From positions 1 to 47,780 of the forward strand of contig JAFZPH010000003.1 of NCBI GenBank assembly GCA_017550405.1: DNA of 47,780 bases, given 5' to 3'. The notes under the pieces were generated by a model, which was not told the origin of the DNA, did no database searches, and saw only the letters and a list, made by a program, of their open reading frames with translations. Numbering within the stretch: position 1 is the first letter of the stretch; every line of letters begins with the position of its first letter. The position numbers and the translations under genes are program-made. The stretch is from Bacteroidales bacterium. Lineage in GTDB: Bacteria > Bacteroidota > Bacteroidia > Bacteroidales > P3. Below, one piece after another: positions 23,976-32,889 of the stretch.

Positions 23976-26471
23976 TTATTTCTCGGTATGTCCATCCGAA
24001 TTGGCGCGGACGAACTCCCTGCGGCGGAGTATCACTATCACGACGCCGGCCACAACCACTATCGCAACAGGCAGCAGGATGTTGAGAAGTTGATACTTGG
24101 TGCGTTGCTCCTTCACCTTCATCACATCCAGTTTCCTAAGCTTGATATTGCGGCTGCGGGTGGCAATCGAGCCCTCCTCGCCTGCAAGATAGTCCACGCA
24201 GTTGAGCAGCAACTCCTTGTTGGCGTACATCGTCTCGGTATAGAAATCATATCCGAGCGGGTAGCCTGTAGCCTCTTGGTAGTTGAAACGGTTCTTGATG
24301 ACATCACCGTCGGAGATGACAATCATGCGGGTGCTGTCGCCCGTCGCGCGGTAGCCCATGGCTGGGATGTCCACAAAGTCGGGAGTCAGCCGGTTGCGGA
24401 ACACCGACTTGAAGTCGCCTTCCAGCAGCACTGCCACTGGCACATTGCTCTTATTGAACAGCCGCCGGTCTGGTTCCACCTTCGCTTCGTTCAAGTCATA
24501 AATGGCGGGAGCGTTCTTCACCCTCGTATACTCGGAGGTGGCCAGCAGGATGGTCTTGTCAATACCGTTGTCAATAAGGTCGATGCTGCTTATAAAGTCG
24601 GTCTTTATCAAGTCGAGGTTGCGCACAATGGGATGGGGACTCAGCGGCACAATCTCGGGGAAATACATCCAGGGCTGGAACTGTATCTGGGCCTGCTCGC
24701 CGACCATACCCACTTTCATCGGAATGGGACGGCAGCGGATATCCATCACCAAGTCGGGATTGACCCTCACGCCATAGGTGAACAACATTTCATCTATGTT
24801 CAAGGGCAGGCGCGTTGCCACCGCTTGTCCGGCATTGGCAAGACTGTCCAAATCGGCATCGAGGGCATCCACCAGCCACAGCAGCCTGCCGCCGTACATC
24901 ACATATTGGTCCAGAATATAAAGGTCTTGGTCGCTGAACGGCTTGGTCGGCTTTGCCACAATGATGAGGTCATACCTGTTCTTGAATCTGAAAGTGGAGT
25001 CCTTGGGGTCCTGTGTCCGCATCGTGAGGGAGTTGATATTCCCGTCGATAAGTGCGGTGTCGAGGTTGTAATACTCCCACAGCGTACCAATCATGTCGGA
25101 CAGATTGGGCAGCGGCAGTTCACCATGCCCGCGCAGGAATGCCACCGTGGGTCTCTGTCCCCGCGAAAGCGCTCGAATCCCGTTGGACAGCACGTACTCC
25201 AGACTCTGTATGGAATTATTCAACAGCTGTGCCTGATCGACATACTTCTGACTCTGCAACAACTGAATAGAGGTCTCCGACCCTTTGTATATCACATCCG
25301 CAGCGGGGATGAGCACCTGCTGCGAATAACCCGTTGCCGTGCTCACCTGTATCTGGGTGGGTTGGATACCCTTCTGGGCCAGTTTCTGATAGAACACCTG
25401 CCGTTCCTTGGGGTCTTCAAAACTATTCGGGTCGACAAATTCGTATTGGATATTCTTATTATATGCACGGAACTGGTTCAGCATCTCTTTCGTCTCGTTC
25501 TGCAAGCGCTTGAAGTCCGACGGCAAATCTCCCTCCAGATAGACGCGGTACAAGAGCGGTTCATCCACATTCTTCAGCATCGCTTTGGTCGATTTGGAGA
25601 GGGTGTACCTCCGCTCCGACGTCAAGTCGAGACGCCCGAAGACATAGTATCCTATCACATTCACGAACACTACCATCAGGATGCCGGCCGACAGCTCAAT
25701 CCAGTGTCCGCGGCGCATATCCTTCTTGTTCTTCCAGCCATGCCACTTGCGGCTCTGCAGCACCATGCGGGTAGCCATCAGGAATACCGCCACGACGCTG
25801 GCGAAATAAATCACATCGCGGGAGTCCACCACGCCACGGCTTATCGAGCCGTAGTGATAGCTCATGCCCAGCTGGCGGACCGTCAACTCAGCGTTCCCCA
25901 GGAAGCCCATCCGACAGATGGCTTCGAATCCGAGGTGCATAAATGCACACATCAATGCAGCCAGGATGAAAGCCACAATCTGGTTGTTCGTCAGCGAGCT
26001 GGCAAACACGCCGATGGCCACAAACGCAGCCCCCAGCAAGAGCAAGCCCAGATACGACCCGACCACTGCTCCGGTGTCCACATTACCCACCGGGTCGCCC
26101 AATGCCACAACACTGAAATAGCACACTATCGTGGGCAACAGCGAGATGGCCACCAGCACCACACCGGCAAGGAACTTGGCCCATATCAGGGTCATCTCGC
26201 TCAACGGTTTGGTAAGCAGCAACTCCATCGTGCCGTTGCGCTTTTCCTCGGCCAGCATTCGCATGGTGATGGCCGGGATAAGGAACAGATAGAGGAACGG
26301 ACCGATGAAGAACAGCCCGTCCATGCCTGCATACCCATAGTCGAGGATATTGAAATCCGACTTAAACACCCACAGCATCAATCCTGTAAGCACAAGAAAC
26401 ACCACAATGGTCAGATACCCTGTAAGGGAAGAGAAGAAACTGGAAAGCTCTTTTTTAAACAGTGAAAACAC
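23976..26471 (-). CDS. gldFG: GldF-GldG fusion: ABC permease joined to gliding-associated GldG
   Basis: An 831-residue protein. Residues 1-245 are an ABC-2 permease like GldF (FKKELSSFFSSLTGYLTIVV, MRMLAEEKRNGTMELLLTKP, and about six helices). From about residue 255 a further helix (WIELSAGILMVVFVNVIGYY) starts the GldG part, with a long extracytoplasmic region holding VAFLRGHGELPLPNL and the ABC_transp_aux-like block, and a final helix (LLPVAIVVVAGVVIVIL, about 795-812). In Flavobacterium GldF and GldG are separate proteins needed, with the ATPase GldA, for gliding. No gldA is in this window. The fusion appears intact. Confidence 0.88.
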   Translation of the reverse strand: MFSLFKKELSSFFSSLTGYLTIVVFLVLTGLMLWVFKSDFNILDYGYAGMDGLFFIGPFLYLFLIPAITMRMLAEEKRNGTMELLLTKPLSEMTLIWAKFLAGVVLVAISLLPTIVCYFSVVALGDPVGNVDTGAVVGSYLGLLLLGAAFVAIGVFASSLTNNQIVAFILAALMCAFMHLGFEAICRMGFLGNAELTVRQLGMSYHYGSISRGVVDSRDVIYFASVVAVFLMATRMVLQSRKWHGWKNKKDMRRGHWIELSAGILMVVFVNVIGYYVFGRLDLTSERRYTLSKSTKAMLKNVDEPLLYRVYLEGDLPSDFKRLQNETKEMLNQFRAYNKNIQYEFVDPNSFEDPKERQVFYQKLAQKGIQPTQIQVSTATGYSQQVLIPAADVIYKGSETSIQLLQSQKYVDQAQLLNNSIQSLEYVLSNGIRALSRGQRPTVAFLRGHGELPLPNLSDMIGTLWEYYNLDTALIDGNINSLTMRTQDPKDSTFRFKNRYDLIIVAKPTKPFSDQDLYILDQYVMYGGRLLWLVDALDADLDSLANAGQAVATRLPLNIDEMLFTYGVRVNPDLVMDIRCRPIPMKVGMVGEQAQIQFQPWMYFPEIVPLSPHPIVRNLDLIKTDFISSIDLIDNGIDKTILLATSEYTRVKNAPAIYDLNEAKVEPDRRLFNKSNVPVAVLLEGDFKSVFRNRLTPDFVDIPAMGYRATGDSTRMIVISDGDVIKNRFNYQEATGYPLGYDFYTETMYANKELLLNCVDYLAGEEGSIATRSRNIKLRKLDVMKVKEQRTKYQLLNILLPVAIVVVAGVVIVILRRREFVRANSDGHTEK

Positions 26472-26548
26472 GTTCAGTAAATTAAAAGAATTAGTTATAC
26501 GTCAGTTGATAAACCCGTGATGGACGGTGACTTGTTCCCGTCGGGTGG

Positions 26549-28075
26549 CTACTCGTCGAATTGGAACCTGCGCGAACGCTGCGAACGGCCTTGATAGTCG
26601 CCCAAAGAAAGCTCGTAGACCAGCTCAGCCATCAGGCTGGCATTATTGGTCATCAGGTCACGGTCGATATTCTCCGAGATGTCGCTCGGCACATGGTCGT
26701 TCAGATTGCCCATGTAGCCGGTGAACACCACCGAGGGGATTCCTATCTGTGCAAAAGGAGAAGCGTCACCTCTGGGCATTGTGCGGTAACCCTTCACCAG
26801 GCTCTTGGTGGAAATGGAGTCATTGCGGGCAGCGATATTCCACAGCAGGGGGAAACGCTTGTTGCCCAGCAGCTGGATACTGTCGCCCTGACCGATGCAC
26901 TCAGCACCGATAAAGCACTCCACATTGCGCAGCTTGGGGAAATTCGACACGAAGATGCTCGAGCCCAGATTCTGCAGTTCGCCGCCCGAGAACAGCACAA
27001 ACACAATCGAACGCTTGTTGTACTCAATGTCCTTGGGGGCATTGATTGTCAGCAGACGTGCGGTCTCCAACACTGCGGCCACACCGCTTGCATTGTCGTT
27101 GGCACCGGGGAAGAGGCAGGTGTTGCCCTGGATACCCACATGGTCCAGTTTGGCTCCTACCACGATGTACTCATTCTTCAGTTTATCGTCATGTCCGGGC
27201 AGCACACCCACCACATTGGCGGTGGTGGCATTGGGGTGATATTTCGCGTTGATATTGATTTCAAAGCTCTTGCGCAGGTGGAACGAATGCGGGGTCATCT
27301 CCTCCATCAGTGTATTCACGACAGAGTCGAGCGTCATCTGCTCGTCGACCAGCAGGGCGGCGCCCATCTCCCGCGTGGGCTGCACCACGGGGAAGGTCAT
27401 CTGATGCGAACCCTCGCCACACCATGCCCAGTGCTGCACCTCGTAGGGGCGGCAGCTCTCGGACATATTGATGCACACAAGACCCACAGCGCCGTGCTTG
27501 CGGGCCACGTCGGCCTTGTCGCGGAGTGTGCTGTATTTTGCTGTCAACTTGCCGGGAAGGAACTCGGGCACTCCGCTGATGCAAAGCACAACCTTGCCGC
27601 GCACATCCACCTTGGCATACTCGTTGAACGAATGGTGGTCGATACCCCATCCGCAGAACACCACGGGAGCATTCGTATAGCCGCGTCCCGTCATGCTCGA
27701 GCATACGTAGTCGCGTCCCAGCACATACTGCACTCTCACATCATTGTCATTCACATACGTATAGAAATTGCAGTTCTCAATCTCGTTATACTCCACCTGG
27801 AAATACTGGCCCCATTCGTCCTGGAACGGTTTCACGCCATACGACGACAGAACTGCCGCACAATAGTTGGCGGCGTCCAGATACGCCTGCGAACCTGCCA
27901 TCCTGCCTTCATATTGCGACGAAGCCAATGTGCGGACATGCTTCATCAGCGTGTCCGTATTGGCACGGAGCAAAGTGTCTTTGATAACTTCTTCTTGTGC
28001 GCCGGCCACACCGGGGGCCACTACAGCCAAAAGGGCCATCACGGCAAAGAACTTCTTCATTTTCATGAGCATCAT
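26549..28075 (-). CDS. M28-family peptidase homologue with degraded active site
   Basis: A 508-residue exported protein (the real start may be codon 6, MKKFF, at 28060). It has a PA-like insert (about 130-230) and an M28 catalytic domain. Compared with the family, the first metal-ligand His (AHxDH) is Lys309 (GAKLDHVG), the catalytic GEE is GGE (364-366), and the NxDM site reads GAECIG. The PGANDNASG and DHVPSD motifs remain. Two or three catalytic positions are lost, so it is probably inactive as an aminopeptidase. No frameshift is present and the gene is long and intact, suggesting a kept non-catalytic role. It has its own promoter at 28146. Confidence 0.87.
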   Translation of the reverse strand: MMLMKMKKFFAVMALLAVVAPGVAGAQEEVIKDTLLRANTDTLMKHVRTLASSQYEGRMAGSQAYLDAANYCAAVLSSYGVKPFQDEWGQYFQVEYNEIENCNFYTYVNDNDVRVQYVLGRDYVCSSMTGRGYTNAPVVFCGWGIDHHSFNEYAKVDVRGKVVLCISGVPEFLPGKLTAKYSTLRDKADVARKHGAVGLVCINMSESCRPYEVQHWAWCGEGSHQMTFPVVQPTREMGAALLVDEQMTLDSVVNTLMEEMTPHSFHLRKSFEININAKYHPNATTANVVGVLPGHDDKLKNEYIVVGAKLDHVGIQGNTCLFPGANDNASGVAAVLETARLLTINAPKDIEYNKRSIVFVLFSGGELQNLGSSIFVSNFPKLRNVECFIGAECIGQGDSIQLLGNKRFPLLWNIAARNDSISTKSLVKGYRTMPRGDASPFAQIGIPSVVFTGYMGNLNDHVPSDISENIDRDLMTNNASLMAELVYELSLGDYQGRSQRSRRFQFDE

Positions 28076-28145
28076 TATTATTGATAATATTTTATATTAC
28101 TGATAATAAAATAATTGTTGCACAATAAGTGCATGATACAATCAA

Positions 28146-28176
28146 GCAAAGATACGAAAAAAATGTGATTCGGCAA
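28146..28176 (-). promoter_or_regulatory. Promoter of the M28-homologue gene
   Basis: On the minus strand TTG (28176-28174), 19 bp, then TATCTTTGC (28154-28146). It gives a leader of about 65 nt to the ATG at 28075. It lies inside the terminator region of the upstream ClC gene. Confidence 0.7.
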
Positions 28177-28230
28177 CAAAAAAACTTGCAACGGCCTTGC
28201 CGTAGCAATCCAAAACGGTCGTTCGACCGT
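28177..28230 (-). terminator. Terminator of the ClC gene
   Basis: Two hairpins follow the ClC stop on the minus strand: ACGGTCG/CGACCGT (28230-28215, overlapping the stop codon) and ACGGC/GCCGT (28203-28191), the second followed by TGCAAGTTTTTTTG. The T-tract overlaps the promoter of the next gene. Confidence 0.65.
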
Positions 28231-30032
28231 CACTCTTCCGAGCTCTCCGAGATAAACCGGCGGTAAGCAGAGAAGGTGTTGGCCCTCGACAGGAACCCTT
28301 GATACTTGCCCTCCTCGTCCACGACGATAAGGTTGTAACGGTTGCTCAGCTGGAACTTCTTCACCACTTCGGCCGGCGAGTCGCCAAGATGCACCAGGTC
28401 TTTGTCTTCGAAGGTCATCATCAGCTCCTTGATAGTGGTGCAGTCATAACGTTCCGAATCGAAAATCATGTGTCTGAGGTCATCCATCACGATAAGACCG
28501 AGGAAGTGGCCCTCTTTGTCCAACACCGGGAAGAGATTGCGTTTCGACCGTTTGATAGCCTCCACCACGTCGCGCAGTGTTCCGTCCGACGGCACTGTTG
28601 CGAAGTTGGTCTCTATCAGTTTCTTCAAATCCATCAGCTGCCAAGCCGAAGCATCCTTGTTGTGCGTCAGCAGGTCGCCTTTCTGTGCCAGCTTGCGGGC
28701 ATAGATGGAGTGCTTTTCAAAAGGCTGGACACAGATATACGTCACCGTGGCCGTGATAAGCAGCGGCACCATCAGGGCATACCCTCCCGTAATCTCGGCA
28801 ATGAGGAACACCCCCATGAACGGGGCATGCATCACCCCCGTCATCACCGCAGCCATGCCCACCAGGGCGAAATTGGCCGTCGACTGTGGCGGCAACCCGA
28901 TATAATTGCCCAAGGCAGCAATAAAATAGCCGCTCAGACCGCCCACCACCAACGAGGGGCCGAATGTACCGCCCACGCCACCGCTGCCGATGGTCGTGGC
29001 CGTGGCCACGGGCTTCAGCATAATCAGCACAAACAGGATGGCAAGCGCCACCCAGCCGTTGTCGCGGAACGTGTTGAACACACTGCTGGCAAACAGCGCA
29101 TCGTCGTTGCTGCCGTTAAGCAACTCGGTAAGCGCCCAGTAACCCTCGCCGTACAGCGGAGGGAACAGGAAAATCATCACACCCAGCGACACACCGCCGA
29201 CTATCCACTTCAGCACCCAGTTGCGCGAACGCGAAAACCACGACTCCACCTTGTCCGTACAACGCAGAAAATAGACCGAACTGAAGGCGCAGAATATCCC
29301 CAGCACCACCAGAAACGGTATCTGTCCCAGCGTGAAGTCCTCCGCCACCTTGAACACAAACTGCACCTGCTGCCCCATCAGGAAGTAGGCCACTGTCGAG
29401 GCGGACAAAGCCGAGATAAGCAGCGGCACCGCCGTGGTCATCGTCATGTCGAACATCAGCACCTCCACCGTGAACAGCACGCCGGCCAGCGGAGCCTTGA
29501 AGATGCCTGCTATGGCTCCCGCGGCACCGCAACCCAGCAGCAGTTTCACGCCCCGCACACTCACATGGAAGAAGCGCCCCACGTTGGAGCCTATGGCACT
29601 GCCCGTCGACGCGATAGGGGCCTCAAGTCCCACACTACCGCCGAAAGCCACCGTAAGCGTGGAGGCCACCAGCGAGGAATACATGTTCCTCGGAGGCAAC
29701 GCCCCCTTATGGCGCGAGATAGAGAGCAGCACCGAAGGGATTCCGTGCCCGATGTCGCCCTTTATCACATACTTCACAAACAGCACGGTAAGCAGGATGC
29801 CTATCAGCGGTGCAAAAAGAATAAGGATATTGCCGCCGCCTGTGGCGAAATGGGCGCCGCCCACCGACATCACATACTTGCCCGAAAGGTGTACCACCGT
29901 CTTCAGCGCCACTGCGGCAAGACCGCTCAAAACACCCACAACCACACTCAGCAGCAGCAGGTAGTTCTGCTCCGAAATATGGTGCAAACGCCAAATATAC
30001 AGCTTCTTATATATGTCAGTAAAACGCGGCAT
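28230..30032 (-). CDS. ClC-family chloride channel/antiporter with CBS pair
   Basis: About 600 residues from MPRFTDIYKKLY. It has the ClC selectivity blocks: KGDIGHGIPSVLLSI, GGSVGLEAPIASTGSAIGSN, GIFKAPLAGVLFTVEVL, GSGGVGGTFGPSLVVGGLSG and HAPFMGVFLIAEITGGY. Two CBS domains follow (about 460-590, for example LFPVLDKEGHFLGLIVMDDL and the NRYNLIVVDEEGKYQG stretch). ClC proteins carry chloride or exchange it for protons; CBS pairs often sense nucleotides. A start at 30071 would lie upstream of the promoter's -7 element, so 30032 is preferred. Confidence 0.93.
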   Translation of the reverse strand: MPRFTDIYKKLYIWRLHHISEQNYLLLLSVVVGVLSGLAAVALKTVVHLSGKYVMSVGGAHFATGGGNILILFAPLIGILLTVLFVKYVIKGDIGHGIPSVLLSISRHKGALPPRNMYSSLVASTLTVAFGGSVGLEAPIASTGSAIGSNVGRFFHVSVRGVKLLLGCGAAGAIAGIFKAPLAGVLFTVEVLMFDMTMTTAVPLLISALSASTVAYFLMGQQVQFVFKVAEDFTLGQIPFLVVLGIFCAFSSVYFLRCTDKVESWFSRSRNWVLKWIVGGVSLGVMIFLFPPLYGEGYWALTELLNGSNDDALFASSVFNTFRDNGWVALAILFVLIMLKPVATATTIGSGGVGGTFGPSLVVGGLSGYFIAALGNYIGLPPQSTANFALVGMAAVMTGVMHAPFMGVFLIAEITGGYALMVPLLITATVTYICVQPFEKHSIYARKLAQKGDLLTHNKDASAWQLMDLKKLIETNFATVPSDGTLRDVVEAIKRSKRNLFPVLDKEGHFLGLIVMDDLRHMIFDSERYDCTTIKELMMTFEDKDLVHLGDSPAEVVKKFQLSNRYNLIVVDEEGKYQGFLSRANTFSAYRRFISESSEE

Positions 30033-30047
30033 GTTCAAAAACGATTT

Positions 30048-30080
30048 GCAAAAGTACAAAAAAATAGCCAATCCACCAAA
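30048..30080 (-). promoter_or_regulatory. Promoter of the ClC gene (very short leader)
   Basis: On the minus strand TTTG (30080-30077), 20 bp, then TACTTTTGC (30056-30048). With the ATG at 30032 the leader is only about 10 nt. Confidence 0.75.
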
Positions 30081-30213
30081 CCAAAAAATGCAAAAACTAC
30101 ACTTTCAACACCATATCCCACACAATAATTGCACCGCACAGCCGTTAATACTGGCGATTTATTAATAATTTCATATCAATATCCTGCGGACACGCTCCGC
30201 CAAAACATCAAAG

Positions 30214-31242
30214 ATGAAACATCCCGCCCTCCTCCACACCCCGCCGTCGCCCCGCCTCGTCGTGCTGGCGCTGTCGGTCCTGCTCCTCACCTCCTGCGTC
30301 TCCATGCGCGAGTATGAATCCCTGCAATCCCAATACAGCCAGACGATGAAAAGCTGGAGCGTCACCAAACAGGAACTGCAGGAACTACGCGAAGAGAATG
30401 CCGAGCTGGTGCGCCAAAGCCAAGCCATGACCGTGGCCATGAGCGACCTGGCCGACGCCCGCCGTGAATGTGAGGCCACCGTGGCCTCCATCAACCGCTC
30501 TTACGCGGCACTGCAACTGCGCTACGACACCACCGTGGAGAACTACATGCAGCAACTCACCGGCAAAAGTCGCGACCTGTCGAAAGTGAACAAACTCCTC
30601 GAGCAGCGCACTCGCGAGCTCAACGACAAAGAACGCGCCTTCCAAGTCAAGGAACAGAAGATGCTTGCACAGCAACGCGACCTCGAAAGTCGCCAACGCG
30701 AGCTGGAGCAGAACACCCAGCAGGCCACTCAAGCCTTGGAGGCCAAAAACCGCGAACTCGAACACCTCAGGGCCGCCGTCGAGCAAGCCCTTGTAGGCTT
30801 TGCCGACAAAGGCCTGCAAGTGGTAACCAAAAACGGCAGGGTGTACGTGTCGATGGAGGACAAACTCCTCTTCGCCCCCGGCAGCTGGACCGTCTCTGGC
30901 AAAGGGGTCGAAGCCATCAAACGCCTGGCCAAGGAGCTGCAGGAACACACCGACCTCAACATCATGGTGGAGGGCCACACCGACAACGACGCCTACCGCG
31001 GCTCGACGGCGGTAAAAGACAACTGGGACCTCAGCGTGATGCGTGCCACAGCCATCGTCAAACTGCTGTTGCGCGAAGGCCCCACCATCGACCCCCGCCG
31101 CATCGAAGCCTCCGGCCACGCCGAATACGCACCCCTGCGCCCCAACAACTCCGCCGCCAACAAAGCGGCCAACCGGCGCACCGAAATCATTCTCACCCCC
31201 CGGCTGGACGACATCATGCAGATTGTCGCACCCCAGCGCTGA
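30214..31242 (+). CDS. OmpA-family lipoprotein with coiled coil
   Basis: A 342-residue protein: lipoprotein signal (lipobox LLTSC, Cys29), then about 150 residues of Glu/Gln/Arg-rich coiled coil (about 40-190), then a C-terminal OmpA-like peptidoglycan-binding domain (VYVSMEDKLLFAPGSWTVSG, VEGHTDNDAYRG, NWDLSVMRATAIVKLLL, ANRRTEIIL). The final domain has the conserved Asp and Arg that bind the peptide stem. It probably tethers the outer membrane to the cell wall. It is divergent from the ClC gene. Confidence 0.92.
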   Translation: MKHPALLHTPPSPRLVVLALSVLLLTSCVSMREYESLQSQYSQTMKSWSVTKQELQELREENAELVRQSQAMTVAMSDLADARRECEATVASINRSYAALQLRYDTTVENYMQQLTGKSRDLSKVNKLLEQRTRELNDKERAFQVKEQKMLAQQRDLESRQRELEQNTQQATQALEAKNRELEHLRAAVEQALVGFADKGLQVVTKNGRVYVSMEDKLLFAPGSWTVSGKGVEAIKRLAKELQEHTDLNIMVEGHTDNDAYRGSTAVKDNWDLSVMRATAIVKLLLREGPTIDPRRIEASGHAEYAPLRPNNSAANKAANRRTEIILTPRLDDIMQIVAPQR

Positions 31243-31592
31243 CCCCCCGCTCCCCCACCCTGTCGCCACTCCGACACACCCTAACGCCCTTCAATACAGT
31301 ATCGTTAGGGGGTCCTCTCAGGCTCGTTATCCTTTATTATATAGGATAACGATACTGTAAGAATGCTGCAAGGATGCTGGATTGAACGAAGGCAGGGGCT
31401 TCCGACGCTGTCGCACCTCTCCCAGCAGCGACATGCAGCAGATTTCGACCCGCACACCCACCCACAATCCAAATTGGGAAACAGGCGTTACAAATTAATA
31501 ATCAACACATTGATTCAAACCTGCCATGTCGGTCGGAAAAAAAATTTTGCAGGTGCTGTAGTATTTTGGCCTCTCGCGCGTTGTATAGGCAG
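31243..31592. other. Intergenic region with alternative hairpins upstream of the ECF genes
   Basis: A 350-bp gap with no gene. It contains overlapping inverted repeats at 31297-31357 and a copy of two words found near the window start. The bases before the sigma gene include an A-run followed by TTTTGCAGGTGCTGTAG (about 31540-31564), but no standard -7 element was found, fitting a gene controlled by another sigma factor. Confidence 0.5.
31297..31357 (+). repeat. Overlapping inverted repeats (two exclusive hairpins)
   Basis: The 11-bp arm CAGTATCGTTA (31297-31307) pairs perfectly with TAACGATACTG (31347-31357). A second arm CGTTATCCT (31325-31333) pairs perfectly with AGGATAACG (31343-31351). 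Both use the same right-hand bases, so only one can form. It follows the OmpA gene and may be a terminator-like or regulatory RNA element, or an intergenic repeat. Confidence 0.6.
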
Positions 31593-32087
31593 ATGACACG
31601 GAAAGAATACAACAACGGAGTGAAGCTTTGGGCCGACGACGTGTACCGTTTTGCGGTACACTGCTGCGGCGACAGCGAGTGTGCGAAAGATGGAGTGCAG
31701 GAGGCTTTCGCTTCGTTGTGGGAGCACCGCGACAGCGTGGACGAGACCAAGGGGAAAGGGTTCCTGCTGACCTGCGTCCACCACTGGGCAATGAGCCTGC
31801 ACCGCCACCGGAAGGTGCACGAGGAGAATCGCCTCGACATGGCCGGAGCGTCCACCACAGGACCCGACATGCGGTTCGACCTGCGCGAGGCACTGCAACA
31901 GGCCGCTGCCAGGCTGCCAGAAATACAACGCTCGGCCCTGCTGCTGAAGGACTTGGAGGGATATAGCTGCCACGAGATTGCAGAGTTGCTGCATGTGGAC
32001 GAGAAACAAGTGTCGGTGTATCTGTATCGCGCTCGTGTATCGATGAGGAAAACACTAATTGCTTTAGGCTATGACAATAACAACTGA
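31593..32087 (+). CDS. ECF sigma factor (sigma-70 family)
   Basis: A 164-residue sigma factor: region 2 (KLWADDVYRFAVHCCGDSEC, AKDGVQEAFASLWEHR) and region 4 (LPEIQRSALLLKDLEGYSCH, EIAELLHVDEKQVSVYLYRA). A TTG nine codons upstream (31566) is a possible but less likely start. The next gene overlaps its end by 17 bp, the usual pattern for a sigma factor and its controller. Confidence 0.92.
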   Translation: MTRKEYNNGVKLWADDVYRFAVHCCGDSECAKDGVQEAFASLWEHRDSVDETKGKGFLLTCVHHWAMSLHRHRKVHEENRLDMAGASTTGPDMRFDLREALQQAAARLPEIQRSALLLKDLEGYSCHEIAELLHVDEKQVSVYLYRARVSMRKTLIALGYDNNN

Positions 32088-32835
32088 TAATTACGAACTG
32101 TGGTTCTACCGCTACTGCGAAGGCGAGCTGGACGAGCGCGAACGCCGCGAGGTGGAGGCCTTTGCGGCGCAACACCCCGCCCTTGCCGAAGAGCTGAGCC
32201 TCTACGACCCGGGGCTGAAGCTGCAGGCGCCGCCGATGGTGTATGCCGACAAGGAGCGACTGATGCGGCGGGAGCAGCGGATTGTCCCCCTGTGGCGGTG
32301 GGCTGCGGCGGCCTGCCTGGCCATAGCAGCGGTGGCAGGCGTTTGGAGGCTTACCCTCTCGGGGACTTCCGAAAGGCCGGTTGTGGCACAAGCCACGCTA
32401 CCCCAACCCCTGCCCGTGCAGCAACCTGCAACAGCCACGGAGACCACTATCGCGGTGGATGATGCCGCCCCAATGGCCGCCAAGAGTCAGCGCCCCCACC
32501 CTGCAGTACGCGTCTCCACCCTTTCGGCCAAGCCGTCCGAGACCGCCAAGGCCGCTCCGACAGCCGACGTGGTAGCCGCCGAACCTGTTTCACCCATGGC
32601 CGAGGAGCCTCTGCCTGCCGTACCTGTCAAGGACGAGCCCACAGTGGTCATACACCATGAGATATATGTGGTGGCCGACACCGAGCCTGTAACGGTGGAA
32701 GAGGGCACGGCCACCGACGAGCCGGAAAGCGGCATAGAGAGCCTCTTCGCCTTCGGGCGGAGCCTCGGAGCACGGCTGAGAGCCGAAAGGCTGAGGGTTC
32801 AGGGAGAAGCCCGTGTGGCACTGGCGTCGCTATAA
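32071..32835 (+). CDS. Candidate anti-sigma factor (single-pass membrane protein)
   Basis: A 254-residue protein. The cytosolic N-terminus (1-75) resembles anti-sigma domains (YELWFYRYCEGELDERERRE, then VEAFAAQHPALAEEL), without a recognised zinc motif. One membrane helix follows (WRWAAAACLAIAAVAGVWRL, about 72-91), then a low-complexity extracytoplasmic Pro/Ala/Glu/Val-rich stretch (about 100-220). Overlap with the ECF gene supports a sigma-binding role. Signal and release mechanism are unknown. Confidence 0.75.
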   Translation: MTITTDNYELWFYRYCEGELDERERREVEAFAAQHPALAEELSLYDPGLKLQAPPMVYADKERLMRREQRIVPLWRWAAAACLAIAAVAGVWRLTLSGTSERPVVAQATLPQPLPVQQPATATETTIAVDDAAPMAAKSQRPHPAVRVSTLSAKPSETAKAAPTADVVAAEPVSPMAEEPLPAVPVKDEPTVVIHHEIYVVADTEPVTVEEGTATDEPESGIESLFAFGRSLGARLRAERLRVQGEARVALASL

Positions 32836-32889
32836 CCCTTTAACATGAAATATTTAACATGGAATTAATAACAATAAAACACAAACAAT

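Noticed and set aside
23952..26465. 837-codon plus-strand frame opposite gldFG
   Set aside because: It mirrors the real gldFG gene, has no recognisable domain, and its codon pattern is the complement of a coding gene.
30033..30071. Thirteen-codon extension at the start of ClC
   Set aside because: It contains the promoter's -7 element and would not be transcribed.
31297..31357. Simple terminator after the OmpA gene
   Set aside because: The stems lack a T-tract and compete with each other, so it is listed as an inverted repeat instead.
31566..31592. TTG start for the ECF sigma factor
   Set aside because: Possible, but the ATG at 31593 begins the normal sigma region 2 length.
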